64,000 nucleotides of DNA from Aotearoamyces nothofagi. Taxonomy: Eukaryota; Ascomycota; Leotiomycetes; Leotiales; Tympanidaceae. How positions within the stretch are numbered: position 1 is the first letter of the stretch; the number at the start of each line of letters is the position of its first letter. A program made the position numbers and the translations under genes. The notes under the pieces are model-generated. The model searched no databases and was not told where the DNA came from. It worked only from the letters and a program-made list of their open reading frames with translations. Below are positions 1 through 14,550 of the stretch, piece by piece. The DNA is taken from NCBI GenBank assembly GCA_015345905.1, contig JADDTR010000008.1:310001-374000 (forward strand). Reading direction: 5' to 3'.

Positions 1-115
1 GCATACACGGCTTCACCTCAACGACCGAGTCTGCCGCAATCATTACAGTCGGTACACAATACCACTGGAAGAAACAACTCGTAATACTATTGTTGGTGGT
101 CAGTAAGAAAGAAGC

Positions 116-707
116 ATGGCTTCCCGACCTACTGCCGCGCCTCGCCTTTCCACTGCGCCAAGCAGCATCAAGCCGCGACAGCTGGTCAGTTAATCTTCAT
201 CAATTCCTTCCTGCCGCCCTTCGAGCCATTGCTATCCTAGCCTTGAAAGTTTCTTCTGCATGTATCAACCGATCAATCGCTCCTGATTTGCACTTTCCAC
301 CCCCCCAGTTCCTTCCGGCCAAGACAAGACCAAGCTGACATCATCCTTCATCAACAGTCACACCTGCACGCACAGCTCGCGCAACTGTCAGCCAATCTAG
401 CGGATCTGGAGAATTTACTACGCATGACGAGTGTACAGGCCGAGTGTGTGAGGGGACTGGGAGGATGGCATGGTGGATTGTGCGTTATTGTTCCAGCTTC
501 CTTTTCGGCTGTTCAGCAACCTATCTCTTTCGGATTGTGGCACACTGTGCTTTTATTTTCATGAATATGGAGAGACAGAGACAGAGGCTAACGGACGTCT
601 TCTTTTATAGATTCATGGCTGCTTCGAAAGTCCTTGGTGAGGAAACGGTTAGTAGTTCCTCTGTACAGGGACAGAATCAGGCGCCTGGAAGTGGGAACAG
701 TAGTTGA
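116..707 (+). CDS. hsk3: DASH/Dam1 complex subunit Hsk3 homolog (3 exons)
   Basis: Small subunit of the DASH (Dam1) ring complex, which couples kinetochores to spindle microtubules in fungi. The gene appears only after splicing: exons 116-184, 358-479 and 611-707, with introns GTCAGT...CAACAG and GTGCGT...TTATAG. Phases join cleanly to give 95 residues, within the usual Hsk3 range of about 70-100. After a Ser/Pro/Ala-rich N terminus (residues 1-22) comes the conserved helical core with HLHAQLAQL, ADLENLLRMT, RGLGGWHGGLF and MAASKVLGE, which I recognise as the Hsk3 family signature; a short Ser/Gly/Gln tail follows. ATG 116 is chosen because it opens the frame that reads into the first donor. 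It is convergent with the genes to its right. Family assignment is from remembered motif similarity and is strong; exon 1 is less certain than exons 2-3. Confidence 0.85.
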
Positions 708-1268
708 ATGACCTGGCCTTGGTTAATGCGGCTCTTGGAATACCAACAAAAGTGAGAGAAGGAGCTCCTCGCGTTTGGGAAGCAGACAAGCGTTCGGGCG
801 AGCAATGATACTGGCACATGTCAGGACAAGACGGAGCCAAGAAAGAACCTTTGTGTTGGAAGAGCGGAAAGGACATCCTCATATTTGAGCTATATGATTT
901 AGGACTTGAAGGATGAGGGCGTTAGTATAGAGAGCTAGTAAAAAGCACCGAAATTCAGAAGACACTTATACTTTCTACTGGCAATTGCCGACGTTGACAT
1001 TCCTTTAGAGGCTTATCTGATGAGGCGGGTCGTTTTAAGGCTGCGCTGAGTTCAATACGGATGGGGAAACTGTCGAATTCGCTACGAATTCCAGCTTGGA
1101 TACCGGGGTTTCGGAATGGGATCCGGCTTGCGTGGTTGCTTCTATCACCCTGCAGGTATACAGCCTACCCAAGAGAACGAGAGCCCTGTCGGGTCTGAGT
1201 AGTGACGGAATTGGTACGGCCCAATGGCTTTGCTGCCAGATGAAATGCTGTCGTCGGACATCTCGTCG
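708..1268. other. Intergenic, 3' flank of hsk3
   Basis: No convincing coding signal on either strand. Expected to contain the 3' UTRs of hsk3 and of the convergent small candidate gene. An alternative reading frame on the minus strand (about 1147-1370) is Ser/Asp-rich and open, but I could not attach it to a clean gene model. Confidence 0.5.
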
Positions 1269-1546
1269 TCACCAGATGCGCTCTCGTCGTCGCTCGTCGC
1301 TGGAGTTTGCCACGAACCCCTCACGCATCTGTAGCACGCTGGACCCTTTGGGGGGCATTTCTATGCCTCCTTCGACCAGCATCTCGTGGATTTTCTCTGG
1401 CCCCAGCTGCGACTTGGATCTCTTCTTATTAGCATATATATAAGCCTGTTCAAATATCTCTATATCCCCGGACTTACCACACGATACCACCAGGCGACGC
1501 GACGGAAACCGTGGGATGATTGATGATGGCTTTGACGGGCTTCCAT
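1269..1546 (-). CDS. Candidate small two-exon gene, function unknown
   Basis: A two-exon model reads from ATG at 1546: exon 1 1546-1478 (23 codons), intron 1477-1407 (71 nt, GTAAGT donor, TGCTAAT branch-like site, CGCAG acceptor), exon 2 1406-1269. Phases join at 0 and give a basic protein of about 68 residues, with a FRRVAWWYRV stretch followed by a charged region (GPEKIHEMLVEGG ... DERRRERIW). Canonical splice signals and coding-like composition support it, but I do not recognise the family. An alternative acceptor at about 1361 would read into a different, acidic frame. It lies tail-to-tail with hsk3 and downstream of the esterase on the same strand. It could be a random ORF or part of a larger unresolved gene. 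Confidence 0.3.
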
Positions 1547-1858
1547 CTCGAAGAGGAGGATATATCCCGCAGGTCACACAGCTTAATCTATGCATTGTAT
1601 AATCCATGCATGTGCAGGAGAAGGCCAATTTTCAAGACGCAGAAGCCTCGAAGACGAGAGTTTGTTTCTGCGGAGCGACGGGGTTGATGGATTCACTTAT
1701 GCCTGCGCTATTGCGAGTATCATAGTCGCTCGAGAAGCACATCGCCACATCGATGACCTTACAAGTTACAAAATGTAATTCCGTAATATCTAGTAAGATA
1801 AATCTCACCGATGGTCTATTACTTATCACGAACCCATAAAATTTCCGTCTCCTCGACC
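1547..1858. other. Intergenic between esterase and small candidate gene
   Basis: About 310 bases with no supported gene. It should hold the 3' UTR of the carboxylesterase and, if real, the promoter of the small gene to its left. Confidence 0.4.
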
Positions 1859-4093
<2,235 letters not shown>

Positions 4094-4163
4094 GATGGCG
4101 TGTCTGGAGTAAGATACCGCTGTATCCAGAAGACCCTCCAGACGCCCATGCCGGGCAGCTTGG

Positions 4164-4170
4164 TTATATA
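4164..4170 (-). promoter_or_regulatory. TATA-like box of the carboxylesterase
   Basis: On the minus strand this reads TATATAA and lies about 70 bases upstream of the esterase ATG at 4093, a plausible distance for a short-leader fungal gene. Position and sequence are the only evidence. Confidence 0.4.
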
Positions 4171-5357
4171 CAAAATCGGTGATGTACATGATGTACACGA
4201 TAACCGCCGAAGAAGTCGGCAAATTGAGAGGCCGCCGAGGCCTCCGCAGGGGACGACGACATTGTGTATATAGCACTCAGGAACCACGTGCCCGAAAAGC
4301 GGGGTTGCTAGGCACGATCAGGATCAACATCCGGAGCAGCCTGCCAGGCACGTCGACGGGGAAGCTGGATTGGTGATGTGGAGTGCGCGACGTCCCGCTG
4401 CCGGCCTCCCCAGGACACGGACTGACAAAGGCTTCGGACCTGTTCTGGTCGTCCTGCCGCGGCTGTTCTGCGCGGACCGCTTGATTTGAGTGTCACCGAT
4501 ATACCGCCGAACAGGTTCACGCCCATAGACCGCCCTGCTCGACCTTAAAATCACCTTTCGACGGCGGTAGTCATGACCCCTTGCCTACAGTAGTTATATA
4601 CCCTAGTAAGAAACCTGCAATACGAAGATGTTCTACATATAGGACGACGTCACTTGCGTGACATGCCATGCCATACATGATACTATCCATACTCTAGAAA
4701 GCATTTGGGGCAAAGTAATCATTTGAATAGGTAGGTCATGGGATGGGGTGGTGGGAGCTCTCTCTACGTAATGTCAGGCAAAGGACAGATTTTTGAAAAT
4801 AAAGCTGAAATTCTTTGTATCATGACCATTCTCTTAGGCCTCGTCCCCTTGACAGCTACAGTTCCGAAAAAAGGCTATTCTGAGCACCATCCATACTCCT
4901 CTGCTTTGCCTCGCCCCCTGCTGTCCGTCTAATGAAGTGGTCACAACCACGAAAATTCAGATTCACCGATCCAACCGAAACAAAAAAAATGTGGTATCAA
5001 AATAACAGAGCCTACCCTTCCCCATACCATCATATCCTGTATCCTCATATATCCCAGTATATTAAAGCAAGTAGCGCGCCGCATGCAAGCAAATGAGCAA
5101 GCAACCAGATTCCCGCCCTCGTACAAGTGAAGACCAGGCCTTACTGAACCGAAAACATCATCATCGCTCGCGCCGTGGAGAACAAAAGAAGCCCGCCCCA
5201 TTAGAGATGGATAGAACAACATGAAAACAACCGTCCCAGAAATGTCGCTAACAGATTCGTGATAGATCGCGCCAAAGGCCTTTGAAAGTAAGTCGCTAGC
5301 TAACTCGAAATCGCGGCGCCATCATGCAAACTCCGATTGAAAGGAATTCGAGTGATC
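4171..5357. other. Intergenic: esterase promoter and areA 3' flank
   Basis: No supported gene. The left half is upstream DNA of the carboxylesterase; the right half should hold the areA 3' UTR. Short open frames here have no recognisable features. Confidence 0.5.
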
Positions 5358-8300
5358 TCAAAGAGACATAGTTAACCACTCCCACTCTTGTGGGCCTGTT
5401 CCAGCACCACCGACTCCTCCAGGACCCATTATACCCAATGGCCTTTGCGTCATCCCAAATCCGTTTGCAAGAGCCATGCTCATGCCTGCAGAGCCAGAAT
5501 TGACCATCATACCTCCTGGGCCCATTCCTACTCCCACCATTGCACCAGAGCCTACCGTCCCAGACATACCTACCTGCTTATTATCACCCATCCCCATTTG
5601 CGTTACGCTCGACACAGATTCTGGACTGTCAATATCCATGCTAGAACCATCAACAGTAGATACAGATTTAGAGTGTCGTCGTTGTCGCTTGGGGGCTAAA
5701 GGGGTAGTACGAGAGACGCTACTTGCAGCCCCTGGTCCAGGAGTTGACTTTGGTGGTGCAGCGGCAATTGGCACAACACCTTTTAAGCCAGTGTTTCCAC
5801 CGCCGGAGCTGCCAACAGAGCCGTGATAGCTAGTCGGGGTGCTTCCAGCTGTACTGGCACCGTTTCCAGCAGTGCCGGTGATCGAAGGCGGAGACTCGGA
5901 CTCATTGGCAGAGCGCTCACGGTTGGATATCGGAGTCGTGGCGCTGCTAGTGTTGTTATTTCCGCCAACAGCCGTTGTAGAGTTCTTGCGTGTTGTAGTC
6001 CCAGTCGTGCTGGTGCCACTTGCAGGGCCTGAAGCGGCCCCCTTCTTAGCCGCACGAGTAGATGCTCCGCCTCCACTGACAGGTAAGCTAGCCCCAGAAC
6101 CCCTATTCCGCTTCTTAATGACGTCTGTCTTAAGAGACAGAGGTCTAACTACGCCATGGAGCTTCAGGAACAAACCACATGCATTACAAAGGGGGTGGCC
6201 CTCAGGGTTGCGACGCCAAAGTGGTGTAGTCTGAGTGAAGCAGTTCGTGCAGGTTGTAGGAATGCCATTGTCCCCAGATCCTGCAAGATTCGTGGACGAT
6301 CCCTTGTTGCTTGGACTACCTGGCCGACTTGGTACAACTGAGTTGAAACCACTCGCAGAATCACCTATCTCAGGTGGGGTATTTGGGGTAGATTGGGCCG
6401 TACGATCAAACATTCCTGGTTGCTGTCCCAGTACGTTTGGTGTGGACGATGTTCGAGGAATCTTCTGTCTACGATCGTTGCCGTTCCGGCGACTGTCAGA
6501 CACTGAAGCGCTTGAAGCATGAGTCTGAGTTCTTGGGAGGGAGCCTCCATTTCCATCCCAGTCAAGAGGAGAAGATACCAACTCAGTCGTTGCACCACCA
6601 ATTGTGACCTGCTTTCTTGGTGGACCACCTGGATATCGCGCAGCTTGGGTATTAAATTGACCGGGCAGTGAAGCATCCCACTGCAGAGCACCTAAGCTCA
6701 TTTCCATGTTTGGATCCTCCATAGAAGCTTGTGCATAATCGTGCTGCATCATTAGCGTTCGATCTGCAAATGCCGCACCTTCCTCATCCTCTCCATCGGA
6801 ATCAGCTCCAAAGCTGAACATGTTGTCATGTGGTCCCATCTGAACGCCTGGCGATCGCACTGGATGGTCTGACTGAAAAACTTGGGACGGATCTATGTGC
6901 TGTTGTTGCATGCCAAATGTTCCTGGAGATGTATAAGATGATGACGATTGTCCGCTGGTTGTGACAGGGGTAAACATGGAATTTCCGTTTGAAGTGTACA
7001 TATAGTGATGTTGCAGAGAATTTGACAGGTTCGATGGACCTGGTCCGAAACCTGGGGGTGGTGGATGTTGCATATGATTTCCATGATTACTGAAGTACAG
7101 TTGCTCGCCTTCAGGAATAGGTTGCGGGGTCGAAACTGCTGAAGGATAAGTAGAACCAGGAGGGGAGCCGTAGAAGTCCGCAGAGTTGAGAGAAGATGCG
7201 CCCATCGTCGCATTGCTGTACATTGAAGAGAATTGTCCATGATGTACCATTGGTGACTCGGATGGAGAAAAAGAGAAGCCCTGCTGATATGGTCCTGCAG
7301 AGGTGAGTATTGGATCATTGTCAATATTATAAGTGTCCAGATGGAATGGTATATTTGGATGGTTGTGGTGCTGGTTGTTATGATGTTGCATCATATCGGA
7401 ATGATTGTGACTATCATCCAGAGAGAATTCGTGAAGATCTGAATCAGGATGGGAATGATTGGGTATCATAATGCCAGCTGGAGGCATATGAGGAGAGAAA
7501 TCAGCAGGACGTTTTCGTGCCTATTATATAGTCAGTATATACAGTATAGTATGTATTGGGACGGGGGAAAGCAAGGCTGCAATCCCAGATGAGGTAACGC
7601 ACCCGACGCTCATCAATGCTTGTCTTGCGGATGTGCCTTTGAACATAGCCAAATTCTTCTTCATTTTGAATACCATGCTGTGGAACAGGCACAGATTGCG
7701 GTACAAAGCTTGGAGCAGATTCTTTTCGCGCTTTGATAGGTATTGCAGAAGCTACAGCATGTGAGGAGTGTGGTGCTTCCTTCTCCTTCAATTCAGGAGA
7801 AGGAGACATGCCTAGACCTGCAGGGGTTGAGATACTGTCAGAGAATATGAATTCATCAAGATTCATTGAATCTGAATGGTCGTTGTTCTGATCTGAGCTC
7901 TTTCGCAGTTGCGCAATCCCACTAGGTGCACTCGTATTCTGTCGTGACAATCTATGAAACATCTATTAGACATATTTACTGGCCCAGTGGAAGATTTTAA
8001 CATGCCTGGCAGCCTCGTCTTGCTTGCGCTTGCGCAGATTCATTGCCATCATGCGCCAAGTCAGATTCTCCATGCGCTCCTGGTTTGGTAGCTGTTTCTT
8101 GGTTTTGCTATAAAGCCGCCATATTTGGGTTGCCAGCGGATCCTTCTTCTGCATTTCGTCCGGGCTATCAAGTTCTACACTGGCAGAGTCATCCTTCCAC
8201 GAAGGAAAGAAGCTCTCGCGCAGAAACTCTTTCTTCGCCACTCCTTCTACACTCGAGAGGCTTAGTTTATCATTTGTAGTAGAACTCGTGGAGCCGAGGC

Positions 8301-8550
8301 TATATTGCATGTCTGGCTCGGGAGAGGTCGAGGTACCATAATAGTTCTGTTCCCCGTTCTGTTGCTGCTGCTCGTCCTCGGGTCTTCGTGGAAAGCGAAA
8401 GTCATGCTGTGTTAATTGTGATGCGTCTGACGATGAATTATTCATCTCAGTATCGCCGTTTGTGGAATTATATGAATTGGAATTAGTTTGGTTCGTGTGC
8501 TCGTCTTGTATAAATGTCCCACGCTCTGCATAATGTGGCGGTAGAGACAT
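5358..8550 (-). CDS. areA: AreA/NIT2-type GATA transcription factor, global nitrogen regulator (3 exons)
   Basis: Global activator of nitrogen-catabolic genes that binds HGATAR sites. Model: exons 8550-8002, 7938-7603 and 7520-5358, giving about 1015 aa, in the AreA/NIT2 range. The conserved N-terminal AreA domain is at about 143-177 ([30 protein letters not shown]). The [13 protein letters not shown]-like block lies just after intron 1, and the nuclear-signal-like [10 protein letters not shown] block just after intron 2. The single C-x2-C-x17-C-x2-C GATA finger ([15 protein letters not shown] ... CNAC) is near 716-740, followed by the usual basic tail. The protein ends in WEWLTMSL, the C terminus through which AreA/NIT2 binds the co-repressor NmrA/NMR. 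His-, Gln- and Ser-rich linkers surround the finger. The open frame extends upstream only through a non-ATG codon, so ATG 8550 is used. The intron-1 acceptor has nearby in-frame alternatives, so a few residues there are uncertain. Confidence 0.95.
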
Positions 8551-9140
8551 CGTTGCAGTGTGCGGAGAGAAGCACAGGAAAGCCACTCGTCTCCTCCACC
8601 AACGCGGTGTCCTACCCTGATCTGCGCGACAAGACGAGACAATTCGGAAGGTGAGAAGGAATTGTGTTCGTCGGCGTTGGCTTACTGGCCGTTGGTCTTT
8701 TTCGAGCGTCGGTCACTTGAGGGTTCGGTTCGCCTCAGCGAATGAAGGCTGCGAGGTCCGAGGTCGATTTCGAGAGGGCCGAAAGGCTGAGAATGGGACG
8801 ACGATGTACGAGCGCAACGGTAGACGTGGGTATCAAGATGCTAAAGTAAAGGTGTCGCCGTGGTCGTCGTCTTTGTATGAATTGATCCGTCTATATTGCG
8901 AAGTGGTCTATAGAGTCATGGATGAGAAAGTCGGGAAGTCTCGAGAGCGATGGGGTTGGAAAGGCTGGCGTCGGTTCTGGTTGCGTAAAGGTGCAGGCGC
9001 GGCGGCCGGCCTTTAGCGTGGGCGAGTAAAGGAGCAAGACGAGAAGACGTAGACAGCCCTGGTTTGAGCAGTCGACGACGGACAGGCAAGGTAGTAAATG
9101 TCAATTTACTATTTGGCGCACGAGACGGCAAAGATCCGCT

Positions 9141-9167
9141 GCGATGCGATGCGATGCGATGCGATGC
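9141..9167. repeat. (GCGAT)n pentanucleotide microsatellite
   Basis: Five uninterrupted GCGAT units plus a partial unit, about 0.6 kb upstream of areA. The same pentamer recurs as an array at 32.7 kb. Confidence 0.9.
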
Positions 9168-9422
9168 TATCTATGGGCTTATGGTGGTATGCTCGTTCGT
9201 CAATGCTCGTCAATGCTCGTCGTTCTTGAAGAATCTCCCCACCCTGCTTTGGGACTTGAGACTTGGGATGGGACCTGGGACTTGGGACTTCTACTATTTG
9301 GCTGGATTCGACTGGATTTGGCTCCTGTATTCCCGCACACGAGCAATCGAGATGGAACTGCCCGAGACTCTTCACTCTTATGGAGTCAGAACGATAGTGA
9401 CAATGACAGTGACAATGGTTTG

Positions 9423-9457
9423 GATAATGATAATGATAATGACAAGAACAACGATAA
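9423..9457. promoter_or_regulatory. Cluster of four GATAA sites upstream of areA
   Basis: GATAA occurs at 9423, 9429, 9435 and 9453, about 0.87-0.9 kb upstream of the areA ATG. Paired GATA cores are the known high-affinity target of AreA-class factors, so autoregulation or control by another GATA factor is conceivable. The first three copies form a 6-bp-period repeat, so this may be only a microsatellite. Confidence 0.35.
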
Positions 9458-9513
9458 TAGTGTTGGAGAAAGGAAGCTACATGTGTAGTAGTAGCAGTAC
9501 TAGTAGTGGTGTT

Positions 9514-9543
9514 AGCAGCAGCAGCAGCAGCAGTAGCAGCAGC
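9514..9543. repeat. (AGC)n trinucleotide repeat
   Basis: About ten AGC units with one interruption in non-coding DNA upstream of areA. Confidence 0.85.
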
Positions 9544-10035
9544 TGCATTATTCATGATTATTTATTTATTCTATCCCCGCAGCTCCCACTCGTTCAGCAG
9601 TTGGTGACTGTGAGTGCTCCGTAATAAATCAAGCAGCACGTCGTCCAGACACCAGACTTCGGGGTCTCACATCTCGTGCTCCAGCGGTGCTGCCGGTGAA
9701 GCTCGACGATCCGGTATAGAGTATATTGGCTGGATGGCAGACGGCGCCGCTACAGGGGAACTGGACAATGCTCGATGCATCGGCAGCGTCGAGGATCTCT
9801 AGAGTCGAGGCATGCTATGTGCGGTAGTACCGTAGTAGTGCGCGGATTGGGGAGTCCTCGCGGTCGGCGAAGTGGGCGCGGTGGGCACTACTCGCTGCTA
9901 CTGGCCCACTGGCAATACCGGTACCGTTACTGGCAGCGACAGCAGCCGACATCGTCGCATCCAGGCGAGACGATGCCTGTCCCAGTAGGCATAGGCAAGC
10001 AAGTGCTTGCTTGCAAGCCGCGGGATGGGATGGTT

Positions 10036-10055
10036 TGGCATGGCATGGCATGGCA
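10036..10055. repeat. (TGGCA)n pentanucleotide microsatellite
   Basis: Four perfect TGGCA units followed by degenerate copies to about 10070. Confidence 0.8.
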
Positions 10056-13000
10056 CGGAATGGCATGGGATGGGATTATTGTGGATGCGTGAGCGTGAAC
10101 GTGTGGATGCGGGCTGGGACAGACGACACTACCTTCACTACTGTACCAGCGAGTACACTACCGTCCGGCCTCCCAGTGCTGCTGCAGTAGGCAAGTGGGG
10201 GGTCCGCTGGGGCAAGGCTAAGCAGCTGGACACTCCGTTGCAGCGCGACCTGCGCAGCTTGCAGGCTCGACGAGGACGAGGCCGACCACAAACACGACCA
10301 CGGCCATGACCTGCAGCAGACACCAGCTCCAGCATCTGGCACACTGGTCGTGCCGGCCGCTCTGGCCGCTCTGGCATCTTGCCGGCACTCTCCAATTTGC
10401 AAGCAAGCGCTCCCTCTGCAGCACGTAGCAAGCTGTTGACGGCCCAAGTGCGAGCGAGGCACACAGACGGCTCGACTCCTCTGGCCAGTATGTCTGCCAC
10501 AACTCACAAGCCAGCCGCCCGCCAGATGTCTCCATCAAACGACGCCTCTCCCCGTTCCTCGGTCTCATTAATGGTCGCGCTTGCTCCGTTACGGATTAGG
10601 GACCCTTCCGCCTGCGACTAAGCTACTCTCGCCGGATAGGCCTGCATCGTAGCTCTCACCTTGCCATCCCCAGGAATCGTTGTCGATGAGTTGCGTCGTC
10701 GCTTTGCCTCCAGTCTATGCACAGTATAGTACTATTATGTCCCAGATGAGACTGAAAAGGGTAAGTACCGTGATATAATCATGCTTGTGCCAATAGCAAA
10801 TGCTTCCTTTAAGGATTTAAATTGCCGTTGTCTATCCCCTGTCGCTTCTAGCATATAGGCCGTGCTTAGAGATAACTTCAGGGTTCGCATCTCGTACATG
10901 GGAACCTACACTATGTGATCGACATCATTGGCCCAGGTGGAGAGGGCGGAGGGGGACTCAACCAACGGCACTTCCGAGTGTCCTCCAAGCCTTAAAACCG
11001 ACCTCGAGAGAGGGCGAGTTAGGAACCAGTGCCTTCCGGAAGATATGCGATACCGGCGGCGTTCTTACTCCGGGTAGATTTGAAATATATCCATGCCACC
11101 AGAACAATGGACAGATTCCCGAGGCGAGTCATGCCACAAGCGTCGTCTATCCATTTGCCTGCACTGCCTGCAGATTTCCGAAGAAGGAAAAAGGAAAGAA
11201 AGAAGAGGTATACCATGCCAACGCCTGCCATTCTGCTGTATGCTTGTCAGGGTGGGTGGGTGTTGCACGCGGGAGCTCGTCGCTGCACAGTGCACGGTAG
11301 TGGTGTGGTGGACGTGGCGGGACCAGCACAATGTGATGGGTGCCATCAAGTGTCCGCTGCGCTTGTCCACGGGCCTCATGCTTACCTGCTCAGGTATTCT
11401 TGAGCCATCTGCTGAGCATGGATGAAATACGCTGTTGACTATAGCGACGCCTGGGTTGGAGAGCTATTCAATGTACTTGAATGTATATGTCTGTCAGGGT
11501 CACCTTGAGACGGGGTCCCCCAAGAGATCTGTTTTACACCCAACTGTGATACTAAGCATTGTACTGTACTTACCTATGAAAGGGCGTACTTGCGCCTCCT
11601 TTACAGCGTACAGCGATGTGTACACTCTGTACTCCGTAGCCTAAGCTAATGTAATGTATATTAAATCCCCACGACAAACGAGAATCCCCAAGAAGTTCGC
11701 TTTGGCCTCCAGCAACGGCGCATGTATTGCATACGTTGCTTGTCGCGGAATCGGTACTGTTTCGCCCGAGTCTGCCATTCCACCCCCTTGGCAGTACTCA
11801 ATATTCCATCAGATACAACTTCCATATATATGAGATCACAGATACCTTTCGCGAGAGTGTAGATATGCCAATCGCCACACGGCTCGTCTTCTCGAAGAAT
11901 GCCGTCGCGAATGGCAACAAAGATGGCGTCGGGGGTTTTGACGTCAGTGTGCGCTGGGTGAATCAATGGGAGGGAGTAGTACTGTAATCATATCGCTGCC
12001 CACACATTTCCCTAGAGGGGTAGGCACGCATGGTAGGGAAAGCACCCCTTGTCAGTTGTAAGAAGGATCCCAGTCAACATCTGGCAGCGAGCCCTGCACG
12101 CCACGAGCTCCAAGTGGCTGTGGCGGCTCGTGAATCGAGATGGATGTAGGGGTACTCCGTAGGCACACTGAGTTGGTAAAGTACGGAGTACTTGGGACCG
12201 CCGGATCTGCTCGTCCTCCTCCGCCGACTCTGCGGTCGACTGTTTCGGGATGGTGTAGATGGTAAGCACCTCGCACTCGAGTACTTCTACACGGTGGCTC
12301 TGTACGCTTTACTGGAAGTGACAGCTTCCCTCCGAACTCCATCTCCACTGTGGCCCGTCACAGACTGGGTGGCTAGCTGCGGATACCGACTCCTGCGGTA
12401 CAGGATGTGCCGTACATGTACTGGACTGGACAGGTACTGCGCAGCGCTGTGCGTATCGTAGGAGTGGCGTGGGGATTCCTCAGCACGGCTGGGAGAGCGA
12501 CGGGCGCTTGAGATCCATCCGTGCCATTCAAAGTTTCGACGATGTGCACGATGTGCAAAATACTAGCTGCTCAGAGCTCAATGTCCGTATCCCTCCCCTA
12601 CCTTAGCTCGGGCCCGGTTCATTCCGACGTGCCTACTTTGCGTTGGTAACGTCCGCAGTAGTCACGCGTTAGTGCCCGTACTGTGCGGTACGGCGGCCCA
12701 GTGCACACCCAGTGCACACACGCTGTCGGGAAAAGGCCGCGTCCAGCCGCTGCCCAGACGCCGACGCCGTCTTTTGGCCGTGGATCTTCCGGGAATTAGC
12801 CCATGCCATGCTTTGCTTAACTCGTCTGTGTTATACTCGAGTGCTCGAGTACGATGTTCGTCTTGCCAGCGAGCCCAGCCAACCCAGCGGCGAGCCCATG
12901 CCCTGCCAACTTGCCATGCGCTGCCATGCTTTTGCAGGCGACATGGTTGCGCACTTGCGGATACCGTTCGCATGGCAAGTGGATCTCTCGGATCTCTGTG

Positions 13001-14504
13001 GAGTGACCGAGTACGTAGGCGGTAGGCGTAAAGAGTAGTGCGTACCGATCAAGTGGAGCTGCGTCTGGTCTGCAAAGCGGTTCGACGTGGCTCTCATTCG
13101 CAGGTGTTCTTGCTTCTGAGAGCAGAGGCCGGGCTGTTTGAGCCGCGGGAAGGTAGGTGTTGAGATTTGAGTTCCGAGACCTGGCTCTTCCTTGATGAGC
13201 AGGAACAAGCAGCTAACAATACACAAGATGCAGGAGAATGAGACGCGTGGGCTCTGGTGGAGCGGGTCTGCTGACTCCAGCTGTGTAAGCATACAGAGTA
13301 GAGCAACCAATGAGCCACATGCTATAGCTGGTTACCTATGTTAAATGTCCTCCTTGTACTATACGAATTCGGTATGTATGTATATGATCTAATAGCACTG
13401 TACTATACAACAATTCAGCGGCATCACCAGATGTTGGTGGCTTCAGATATCTTGAAACATTTTGTACCCGAGTCGTGAGGGACATAGCCCCTGGGACCCT
13501 CAACGGAGTTGCATCCCGAGTGCACTCATGGTAATTAGTTATTCGGAGGACTGTAAACCAGACGTTTCAACCAAACTCGCGTCGAGCCTTCAAGATCAGC
13601 GCTTCCCCAATTTCTCTAATTCAGCAAGTACAATATGGTGGATCTACACCATTATACTCTCTGTATTGGCCATTGCATCGCGGACACAAAACCCCATAAT
13701 GGAGATTCGCCGCTGTGGATGATACTCCGTCCTTCGTCACAGCGTCTCATGCAAATTATAAGCAAGTGTATCTCAACTCACTGCCTTAATCCCTTCCAGA
13801 TCCATCTCCAGATCCTCCGGCCGCCCGGTCTCACTCAAAGTTTTCTAGCTATCAATTGGGCGTCTGATTAACAGCACTCTCATACTGTACTTGACCTTGT
13901 CCTTTCTTTCGTACGATATTAAGACGGCGTAGGCTCGGGCGGTGCGGGGACAGCACTTCGGGTCTTTCAGGAATACAAGTGTTTTAGATGGTCGTCCGGG
14001 CCCTCCAGTAGTATGTTGTATAGTTGGCGGCCTGCGAAGGCGGACGGTTGTAATAATACTTAATGGCGCATGGGATATGGGATGTGTATGTACTTCGTGA
14101 ATGCAGGTGTAAATCAGGCGTAAAAATGGAGACGGTGTATGGAGCTCACACGGGTGCCAGGGTGGTATCGGCTGTACCGTGTAAGCCTGCGGGCTGGCTT
14201 GTAGGCTGTAATCCCGTCGGTATAGACTGCAGTGTAGGCGGCTCGGGAGATTGTGGTGTAGTGGTGCTTGGACTCGACGCTTTGAAGGTTGTGAGTGCGT
14301 GGGAAAGTGGCAAGTGGAGAGAGCGAGTGGAGAGTGGAAGATGCCCCGACCGATAGCAAGTAGCGAATGCGCAAGGTCGGCATCGGAGTTAACAAGGCGT
14401 TACTCCGTGGTTAGAACGCCCGCTATGTTCAGGACTCCAGGTCGATGTTAAAGGAGCTGCCCGCGGTGCTGCTTCGTCAATCCACCCATCCGGCCCATCC
14501 ACCC

Positions 14505-14550
14505 ATGTACAGGACAGTACAGTACAAGTCCTGTACATAGTCCTGTACAT
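14505..14550. repeat. GTAC-centred inverted repeat
   Basis: ATGTACAGGAC at 14505-14515 is the exact reverse complement of GTCCTGTACAT at 14528-14538, and the second arm is repeated at 14540-14550. The arms could form a hairpin with a loop of about 12 nt. No gene is adjacent. Confidence 0.75.
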
